NCBI GenBank assembly: GCA_030998225.1
Contig: JAPYXD010000698.1
Span: forward strand, 6,365,001 to 6,429,000
Length of the DNA: 64,000 nucleotides
Reading direction: 5' to 3'
Source of the DNA: Diplolepis rosae
Lineage: Eukaryota > Arthropoda > Insecta > Hymenoptera > Diplolepididae
Position 1 is the first letter of the stretch. The number at the start of each line of letters is the position of its first letter. The position numbers were made by a program, and so were the translations under genes. The notes below the pieces were generated by a model that saw only the letters and a list, made by a program, of their open reading frames with translations, had not been told where the DNA came from and did no database searches. Of the stretch, positions 56,953 to 64,000 are shown piece by piece.

Positions 56953-57225
56953 CTCTCCCTAAATCCAAAACTGTGAAAAACCACTGTTTCGAATTTTATA
57001 AGTCTTCCACATAGAATCTGTGAAATTTAACTGATATCACTGGGGAGACTCACTGGTTGACTAGCGAATTCCACTGTTGCCTAGTATATTTCACTGATTA
57101 ACTAGTGAGTTTCCCGAGTGGAATCAGGTAAATTCCACTGATTTCTATATGGAAGACATATAACATTCGAAACAATGGCTTTTCACTGTAAATCAGTGAG
57201 TTTTTACTGATTCAGATTTAAAGAG
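56953..57225. mobile_element. S-family MITE, copy S3, nearly full palindrome
   Basis: CTCTCCCTAAATCC to GATTTAAAGAG; arms share GTCTTCCACATAGAA and its mirror and ATTCGAAACAnTGG. More regularly palindromic than S1. Confidence 0.78.
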
Positions 57226-57398
57226 CTTGTTACAGTTAAACATTTAGCTGGAAATGAAAAAGTGAATGTAAGAAGATTTTTGAATCAGCTAAAGTAAATA
57301 TCTTTCACCAATTTAACAGTTTTGGCGATATCATTTTATCATACTGTCTTTATCTAAAAATAAATTGGAAATAGTTTGTTCAAAAATATATCTTATAT

Positions 57399-58662
57399 TC
57401 TGTTCCACAAGAAAAGGTACGCGTTTACTTGGAAAGTTTTGAAGAAAACCTCATTTTTCTTTTTTGGCACAACAGTGCGCATAAATCACTAGGGCGCACT
57501 CACCTAATAAACCGTCCAATCGTTGTTGTTCTGGATAATGGCCTGGCACCTTCTGGGCATGCTCTCGACTAGTTTTTCGGCATATTTCGTAGTTAGAAAG
57601 CTCCATACCTCCTTAATTCGTCGATAGAGCTGCTTCAGGGTGAAGAAACTCCTTCCTTCAAGTTTCCTCTTCACGACAATCCACACATTTTCTATTGGAT
57701 TCGCATCAGGAGATTGTGAAGGCCAGTCCAAGGTCATGATGCCATTTTCCGCTTTTCAGAACATGCAGAACATGGTGACTGCGATGTTTGGGGTCCTTGT
57801 CCTCTTCAAGGATCCAATCCTTATTGTTGGCTCCAAACATCTTCTCTGCAGATCTCAGAAGGCCATGTTCGTAGATTTGAAGCATTTTTTGAGCGTTGAG
57901 GTTCTCAGTAAAAAGCTCTAAACAGCCAAAATCGCGCTAAGAGAAACATCCCCCAAACATGAATCTTTATGGGGTGTTTAACAGTTCGCTGGAGGAAACG
58001 CTCTCCAGTGGCTGACCAGGCACGTTTTATGGGAACCCATGCCCAAAAGGACGTTTCGTCCGAAAAAAGTACATTGGACCAATCGCGATCTACATTTTCC
58101 GTAGCTCATGCCAAGCGTTTTTTCATGTGAACCTCTGAGAGCAGGGGTTTGTGCCTCGTGGGACGGTACTGCACTTTCGCCCCAGCTAATCTCCGTCTTA
58201 TGGTGTTTATACTAACGTGTAGTCTTTTCTCCGCTAGTTTAGCTTTTGCTTCACGCAGCCGGAGAGTTGGGTTGCGCTTGAACAGTGCAAAGATCATCTT
58301 ATCCTCCTTACTGGACGTTGTTCGCGTCTCTCCTTTCCCTGGCAGGTCATCGACGGCTGTCGTGTTCCTATACCGCTCTACCCATATTTTCACAAAGTGC
58401 TTAGACTTTTTAAGCACTTTGGCAGCAGCTGAGTATGAAAGATGTGGTCCGCGTGCATGGCTGCACAAAAAAACCGCTTCGTAACGTTTAGCGTAGATAG
58501 CACTCATAGCTTAATGTTGTGTAATATCTGACACTTCGAACAACACTGAAACGAATCGGTGGTTGCGTCGTAGCCCTTCGAACGTACAGTCAGGACATAA
58601 AAGAAAGGAATAAAAATCTTTGAAACTTTCTGAGAGAACGCGTACCTTTTCTTGTTCAAGTA
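57399..58662 (-). mobile_element. Tc1-like element, about 1.26 kb
   Basis: Inverted ends ACAAGAAAAGGTACGCGTTT (57407 on) and AACGCGTACCTTTTCTTGTT (58637-58656), about 40 bp long with a few mismatches. TA is probable at the ends but the exact border is unclear. One broken transposase inside, minus strand. Confidence 0.88.
57504..58507 (-). pseudogene. Tc1-like transposase, broken
   Basis: ATG complementary to 58505-58507. The first 130 residues form the HTH pair of Tc1 transposases: AAAKVLKKSKHFVKIWVERY then a GKGETRTTSSKEDK linker and VSINTIRRRLAGAKVQYRP. A TGA follows KKRLA, where Trp is usual. The DDE domain starts with VLFSDETSF (first Asp). At least one frameshift lies near 57930; further on the second Asp is in LEEDKDPKH. 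A last shift leads to WPSQSPDANPIENVW, holding the catalytic Glu, and the end DWTVY at 57504. About 330 residues in all, the usual length, with all three acidic residues still readable but spread over frames. Inactive. Confidence 0.9.
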
Positions 58663-58776
58663 ATGAGAAATAGTAAATAAGCTATAAGTCTGGCTACTAA
58701 ATTTGAATTTAGTTAGAACATAGATATTCACTTCCATGATACCAGACAAACAAGTGACTAAGATAATAATTTTTAT

Positions 58777-59183
58777 GGGGCCATCCATATACCACGTGGA
58801 CAGCTTAGGGGGGAGGGGGGTTATGGCGAAATTTCACTCTTGTCCACGAGGGGGTCAGGCTAGAAACCACGTGGACATAGGTTCCCTTAACTCTGTGAAA
58901 AATATTCTGAAATGAGACAAGGCATACTCGAGGTACACGCGAGTTTTTTATATTTTATATATTTGAAAATGGCCTGGGGCTTGTTGCCCCCGTGTGGGTG
59001 AAAGTCAAAATGCACAAACTAGAGTTTGCTGTAGGGGTTAAGAAAAACATTGCACAATTTGGAGGATACAATATTTAAAGTATACCCATTGAAGCCACAG
59101 GGGTGTTCATAAAAAATCCACGGGAGGGGGGGGGGGGGTCAGAAAGTGATGAAAAATTGCCCACGTGGTATATGGATGGCCCC
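58777..59183. mobile_element. F-family MITE, complete (F2), GGGGCCATCC ends
   Basis: GGGGCCATCCATATACCACG and its perfect mirror, 407 bp, with TAT on both sides (58774-58776, 59184-59186). A G-run at 59127-59138 and a second CCACGTGGAC lie inside. Transposon class not certain. Confidence 0.85.
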
Positions 59184-60318
59184 TATTCTCATTTCATCTG
59201 AATCCTTCGTTAATTTTAAGGTATAAAAACAATACTCAATTTAGCGAAAAGTTATTCTTTTTAGTTACAAATTTGGTGACAAATCCTGTTTTAGTCTAAC
59301 AGTTCATAGAATCTAACTAAAAGTTTTATATAATCTAGTTATATAGATTTTCCAAGTTCATTAAAATCTTGATTCGCTCGGTCGCCTATTCAAATTTTTT
59401 TCCGTGTAGATTAGTTTTAATATAGATCCGTATGTTTATCTTGAAAAGGTGTTTTCGCCCTCCTTCCGGTATGTGTGTAATGTGGTGGCCAGGAAAGAGT
59501 CTCTTTCTCGTGTCTTGTGCAATGAAATAATTAATAAGTTGTGTGCGCGACGGCGTAAACCCTCGGGGGTTGGCGCGCTAAATTCCACGGGAGTTGTTAT
59601 ACTTTGAGTGGAAGGGTGGTGAGGAGTTGAGCCATAGTCGTGAACAAGTAGAAAGCGTCGGGATGAGCCTGATGAGGCTGTTGATACAATCACTAGGGAC
59701 GGAGTGGGAGGCATTGCAGAGGCGAATGAGGAAGCAGGAGTGAGGAGGACACGAGAGCTTGAGGGGTGGAAGTGGTGGCGGCCTATTACCAGGAACCAAC
59801 CCTTGCCAACATCCGCCAAGCCGACATTACCCGCACCCGTGCCCCGTGCTAACTGTGTGTATGTTGAACACGCGATCCCGTGTTACCTCATTCCACCGTT
59901 GTAGCGCTTACCACCTCAGGCCACCCCTCACCGAATCACGAGCTCGAGTCCGAGCCCATCCTGTTTCCACCCCCTTCCCGCTAGCAGGCGAACCCGAACA
60001 TGCTGTCACAGAGGCGTCGAGCACCTGTTTCCTCCAAATTGACACGTTGCCTTTCCCATCCCATCCCCCCCCCCCTTTACCCACTCACATTACGAGTTCA
60101 TCACCCCACCACCCCTCCGCTGGACCTTGTTCTCGGTCAAGTTTCATCACACAAATATATTGTCGTCGTACACCCTTTGGAATGAGGATGATTCAAACAT
60201 ATTATAGTAACACGATTGAGCAAAACGAGATTCCTTCATGATTTATAAGCTTCTTTTGCTTTTACATGGAGATCAATTTTCGATAATCATGTTAACTGGA
60301 CATTTATGGATATGCTTC
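59184..60318. other. Unique-looking DNA with a GC island
   Basis: A TTTTTTTCCGTG at 59396-59407 looks like the right end of a CACGGAAAAAA-type element; no left end found. 59440-60170 is GC-rich with long overlapping frames on both strands (59436-59819 minus, 59759-60241 plus), Pro/Ser/His-rich, no domain seen. It could be promoter-like or a degraded exon. Confidence 0.4.
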
Positions 60319-60521
60319 TTAAGGGCATATGTGATACTTGAGAAAAGTAGCAAGTTCATATGAACAATTTCAAAATCAAAAGTAGACTATCTACGTCTGT
60401 TTTTATCTTCTGTAACATTTCCGAAATTTTGGAAACAAAATTTTATGGTCTTTGGACACAAACATGTAGAAACTTAAAATCAATAAAACTTGCTGGTTTC
60501 CTAAGTATCACATGTCCTTAA
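60319..60521. mobile_element. A-family MITE, copy A5, shortened
   Basis: TTAAGGGCATATGTGATACT to AAGTATCACATGTCCTTAA; 203 bp, lacking most of the left arm. Its right TTAA (60518-60521) is also the left TTAA of the next element. Confidence 0.87.
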
Positions 60522-61233
60522 GGGGGTCTTCTACCTTATTGGTTAAAAAAAATCGATTTTTTTTTTTGCATTTTTGTGGCCTAGAAGATGCTAGAAATAT
60601 AATCTTAAAAGGGTATAACCGAAATATTATTATTTCGGGGTTTCCAGAGCCGTCAAATATAGCTCCGCTCCACTCCGCGATTCATGCATGAATATCTTTA
60701 AATGCGATTTCCCAAAAGTTGCGTTTTTGCAACTGGTTGACATGATATCTCGAAAAGTAATTGATTGATTAATTGAAGTTATATATCAAAATTTGTGAAA
60801 AACATGTGCCTGTCGTCTGATTTTTTTATTTAAACAATTTTTACAGATGTTTTTAACCTCGAAAACATGAAAAAAAAAATTTTTTTTTTTTTAAAGTTGA
60901 CTGTTCTGCGAAATTTTCAAATTTTGAAAATCCCATCTGTCAAACGATAGCCAAGGTGATAAAAAAACTAAATCATTTTGATTTTTTTATTTCAGACGAT
61001 TTTTATGAGCTGAATCGTGTCAACCATTTGTGTATGCATTTTTTGCAAGGGACACTTCAAGGTCAAGTCACGGTCAAATCGAAGACGGCAAATTTTTAGT
61101 AAAATTAGTGTTAAATGTATTTAAATAAACAAGTTGAATGCAACAAACCGCATCTCGATTGCGTTTTTAGTTTTCCTTTAACTAATATTAAAAAAACAGT
61201 GTCAAAAATGAAGCCACAAGATAGAAGACCCCC
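60522..61233. mobile_element. J-family MITE, copy J3
   Basis: GGGGGTCTTCTACCTTATTG and its mirror (ending ATAGAAGACCCCC), TTAA at 60518-60521 and 61234-61237. 712 bp, no transposase. Confidence 0.88.
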
Positions 61234-61331
61234 TTAAATCATTTAATTTATGGCTATATTTAACTGCGCTAAACAAATATTTAATGTATCGAAAATCGAT
61301 CTTTTAGATACATTAAGAGACCATATGAAAC

Positions 61332-61577
61332 TGGAAAAAATTTCTTAGGGAATTTTCCCTGAAATTTCGGGACGCTTATGTCCCGAATTCACTCAAGCAT
61401 TTGTTATAAAAGATTCCCGAAGCTCCGTAAATTTTAGGAAATTTTCCCTACATTTTTAGTAAAGTGCCAGACGTTTTCAGGAAATTCCCTAGAATGTTAG
61501 TGAAAATCATTATCCCGAAGAAAAATGTGGAATAATCCCTAAGAAATTGTAGAGAAATTTCCCAAAATTTTTTACAG
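61332..61577. mobile_element. P inverted-repeat element
   Basis: GGAAAAAATTTCTTAGGGAA is mirrored by AAATTTCCCAAAATTTTTTA near 61556-61575, and the body repeats GGGAATTTTCCC-like palindromes. Ends and duplication not settled. Confidence 0.5.
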
Positions 61578-61768
61578 TACAGTTATTTTGTACCACAAAC
61601 GAACTTTTCACTTGATTTAACTAAACTGCAGTCTTATCCTAAATCAAATTGTATTTTTTATCACTTAAAAAAATGTAGTATGTGACAACTCATCTAAGAA
61701 GTACTATTTTAATCATTTACGTTTGTCGGAATCCCACCTGAAGAAAAGTGAAGAATTTGTGCTGAAAA

Positions 61769-62083
61769 ATGGACAGCAGAATTTTCGAAATAATTATCTT
61801 GAATGAAAAATTTGTGCAAACTGTCTATAAAAAATGGGAAATACGGAGTTTGTGTATAGTAAAGTTAGAAGACAATAAATCTGCAAAAAAAGAGGCAGAA
61901 AAATTTGCAAGCAAGGCTTTACAGAAATACAAATTATTATCATATTTATATATCGATACCCACGTTCTAATATGTCGTATCCCACATTTGGAAAATTTTT
62001 CAGGAAACGATAAAAACGTCTTGCTAGCACAAATAAATAAATGTAAACAAATTTTTGTTTTATACGTTCATAAAAATGCATAA
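61769..62083 (+). CDS. Unrecognised 104-residue ORF containing an inverted-repeat segment
   Basis: ATG 61769 in a fair context (GAAAAATGG), ending TAA at 62081-62083. The translation is Lys-rich with a plausible helical part (KSAKKEAEKFASKALQKYK) and a hydrophobic middle (YLYIDTHVLICRIPHL); I know no family with it. The stretch coding VLICRIPHL lies in the left arm of a 37-bp perfect inverted repeat whose core occurs three more times, antisense, at 62912-63117. It may be a gene fragment or a chance frame. The minus strand is also open for 95 codons across the same DNA, which weakens the case. Confidence 0.3.
   Translation: MDSRIFEIIILNEKFVQTVYKKWEIRSLCIVKLEDNKSAKKEAEKFASKALQKYKLLSYLYIDTHVLICRIPHLENFSGNDKNVLLAQINKCKQIFVLYVHKNA
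61950..61986. repeat. 37-bp inverted repeat, left arm
   Basis: Perfect complement of 63081-63117. Core on the minus strand: TGTGGGATACGACATATTAG. Confidence 0.93.
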
Positions 62084-62474
62084 ATAATAATAATTAAAGC
62101 AAAAAAAATTATTTGAATAAATTTTATGATATTTATGTGGGTTACGCAAGAAGAAAAAATTAAAATGTATTTTAGAAATAAAATTGATTTAATCGTTCTA
62201 TAATTAAATATTGTTTCATCCCATACATAACATTTTTCTCTCTTATTTTGTATTATTTAATTCATAATTATTATAATATAACATTATTGATACATTTTAT
62301 TTTGACTATCTTTAATATTGCTTAAAACATTTTTTTTTCATTTTAAGTACTCTTAATTTTTTTTTTTTTTACTTCAGGTACATTTTCTTGCTGAGATTGC
62401 TGAAAATTTCTTGTCCTCTTTCGTCAGGTATTATCACAATTTTTTTTATAATTAATATCATTATCTTCAAGTTT

Positions 62475-62772
62475 TTAAAATCTATTATTAGTACGCAGTA
62501 CTTTGCTTTTAACACCAAGATTAACTTGATTAGCTTTTCGTTTCTTACTCTTAGTCTTTTCAGTTACCTTAACTATATTTTTACTCTCGGCTTCCAAATT
62601 TTTTATTGATGGAGATTGGTCAGAAGCAGAGTCAGTATCATCAATATATTTTATATTATCATAGAAGCAGTGTGTATCTCTCAGCAAGACTTTTTTTAAT
62701 GCCTGTAATTGTTGCCATTTATTTTTAGTTCTTTTTAAGCGATCTACAAACAAAGGTTTCAGCGGATGCTCT
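62475..62772 (-). CDS. Unrecognised ORF, possible 3' exon
   Basis: Minus strand, about 97 residues to the stop at 62475. The open part extends above the ATG at 62753 to a possible acceptor (ATCTAG, complement near 62770), which would add HPLKPL before FVDRLKRTKNKWQQL. It then reads YIDDTDSASDQSPSIKN and a basic tail (KTKSKKRKANQ). Charged, low in chance-frame residues, it looks more like real coding DNA than most short frames here. I cannot name a family. It lies between the arms of the 37-bp inverted repeat. Confidence 0.35.
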
Positions 62773-62911
62773 AGATTTAATTGGAGTTGTAAAAATATTA
62801 TTTGTAATTACCTTCTTACTGATTTTATTAAATAATTTCTCAAAATAAACTTGAGACTAATCACAAAATAAAAATTGACTGTCACATCGCTGGCGCTGAC
62901 TTAACCAATGG

Positions 62912-63117
62912 ATGTGGGATACGACATATTAGAATTAGTGAAAATCGGCATGTGGGATACGACATATTAGATTATTTATTTAAAAATATTAAATAAACAA
63001 TTTGACTCACAAGATTTTAATATAAGCTGTAAAACATTATTATTAATCCATTTTTCAAAAAAAGTCAATTTCTCAAATTTTGTGGGATACGACATATTAG
63101 AACGTGGGTATCGATAT
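62912..63117 (+). repeat. Three direct copies of a 20-nt motif; last is the right IR arm
   Basis: TGTGGGATACGACATATTAG starts at 62913, 62951 and 63081. The last copy extends to 63117 and is the right arm of the 37-bp inverted repeat with 61950-61986. Confidence 0.93.
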
Positions 63118-63141
63118 GTTAATTTACTCAATATTATTTGA

Positions 63142-63243
63142 GTACAAATTAATTAGTTGAGTTCGAAATTTTGGCCACTGCCTACATTATCGGAGAAGCA
63201 GTCGAAAGCGTTTTTTTCCACAGAAAGATTTCAAATTCTTTAA
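63142..63243 (+). mobile_element. tRNA-derived repeat, short form, 9-bp duplication
   Basis: GTACAAATTAATTAGTTGAG, TGCCTACATTATCGGAG, CAGTCGAAAGCG and the tail, but the tRNA B box is deleted. ATTATTTGA flanks it (63133-63141, 63244-63252). Confidence 0.82.
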
Positions 63244-63252
63244 ATTATTTGA

Positions 63253-63629
63253 TTATTAATTGTAGTTTTATTCTTAGATGTTTAAACTTCATTAGTTCTA
63301 AAAATATTCAGAACTGTGCAAAAATCCACGTTTATACAGAAGGTATTGCAGGTGCCATTTTTTACTATCTAATGTGACATATTTGAGGACGTGTCTGCTA
63401 TTATATTGAAGAAAGAGAGCAGAAGTCTATTTTAACTGGAGAAGCTATTTTTTTTTCTTGTGAGATGAGTCACAGAAAATAGTGATTTCACAGTTTTCTG
63501 ATTCCGAAAGCTTATTTTTATCGAATTTTTATTCATTATGTTATTTTGGCATTGGGTCAGATTCTTTTTATTTTCACATTTAAATTATCAATGGCAGATA
63601 TATAAAAAAAAACCTAAAAAGTAAGGCAA
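63253..63629. other. AT-rich DNA, nothing recognised
   Basis: No frame or repeat of note. Confidence 0.35.
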
Positions 63630-63668
63630 ACGTTTAATTCGGCCACATATGGGGGCCCTCTTCAGTGT
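63630..63668 (-). ncRNA. Weak hammerhead-like motif
   Basis: Minus strand: CACTGAAGA, GGGCCC...GGCC, GAATTAAACG. The CTGAAGA core and a GGCC/GGCC stem II are present; GAAA is altered to GAAT. More diverged than the other three. Confidence 0.35.
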
Positions 63669-64000
63669 CATAAGTTAAAAGATTAATTGAAAATTCCATT
63701 TAAGGATTAAAATATAGGAGATTACTCAAATAGAATGAAAATTGGCACGATGAGTCAGCAACGATTAAAATATAGTAATTCAGTCTTGTTCTATACATAG
63801 ATAAATTAATATGCATTTAAACTGTTGTGATTATTCTGAGCTAAAACAGGAATTAAGTCCTAGGAAGGAAATAACTGTATGAGCGTGGTTTTTTGCATAC
63901 TTTCTGTTAGCATATGTAGATTGAACTTCACATCTCCCGCTGGTAGGGAGAAAAATGTCTGAAGGTCGTGTGAATATCAAAGGGTTCAAGTATATATGCA
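63669..64000. other. Unique-looking DNA, no gene recognised
   Basis: Nothing identifiable up to the window end. Confidence 0.35.

Noticed and set aside
59436..60241. 127- and 160-codon frames on opposite strands
   Set aside because: Pro/Ser/His-rich text driven by GC content; no start context or domain.

Overview
The window is a TE-dense, AT-rich stretch of an animal genome, most likely an insect. The guess rests on the transposon types: copia with a Drosophila-copia-like primer site, mauritiana-like mariner, DD41D (rosa-type) mariner, and many short TA- and TTAA-flanked inverted-repeat elements. A hymenopteran is possible but not shown by the sequence. I find no intact host gene. Every recognisable coding region is part of a mobile element or the broken remnant of one.

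Layout. 1-4200 is mostly unrecognised AT-rich DNA with a degenerate hammerhead-like repeat (281-322), a repeat (440-612) and a 1.1-kb TA-flanked element (2260-3401). 4200-4870 holds an A-family and a B-family MITE. 6776-7619 is an internally deleted mariner whose ORF is split by a 288-bp element with a perfect 8-bp duplication. 9601-10321 is a TTAA-flanked MITE. 10346-15189 is a nearly complete Ty1/copia element with 97% identical LTRs and a perfect 5-bp duplication; its gag-pol ORF has one stop and two frameshifts. 15290-16200 carries a spliced-looking remnant of a SWIM/YqaJ-type, transposon-associated gene. 17580-18070 is a tRNA-derived repeat pair with a triplicated target site. 19140-20430 has a GGGGCC-ended element, a THAP-domain remnant and a B element inside an A element. 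20702-24251 is a cluster of TA-flanked MITEs, several nested. 25290-27541 is a TTAA element carrying a deleted mariner. 29327-31352 is a three-deep nest: a rosa derivative in a CACAGAGAG element in a B element. 36238-38545 is a rosa-type mariner split by a 1296-bp mauritiana-type mariner, followed by a third deleted mariner. 39696-40062 is a hammerhead-like repeat. 41450-42140 is a B element in a C element. 45285-45951 is a giant foldback. 46915-48080 is a diverged tandem array headed by another hammerhead-like motif. 48535-55220 contains two copies of a long repeat (L) and an inverted duplication rich in GGCC/CTGG hairpins. 57399-58662 is a broken Tc1-like element. 58777-64000 holds a GGGGCC-ended MITE, abutting TTAA MITEs, and a 37-bp perfect inverted repeat linked to two unrecognised ORFs.

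Nothing in the window reads as a working operon or pathway. The biology is the layered history of transposition, which can be ordered because several insertions have paralogous empty sites in the same window. The observations most worth checking are the hammerhead-ribozyme-like family, the tRNA-derived family with 9-12-bp duplications (one site triplicated), the 20-nt motif repeated antisense to a small ORF at 61769, and the linked THAP and SWIM/YqaJ remnants.
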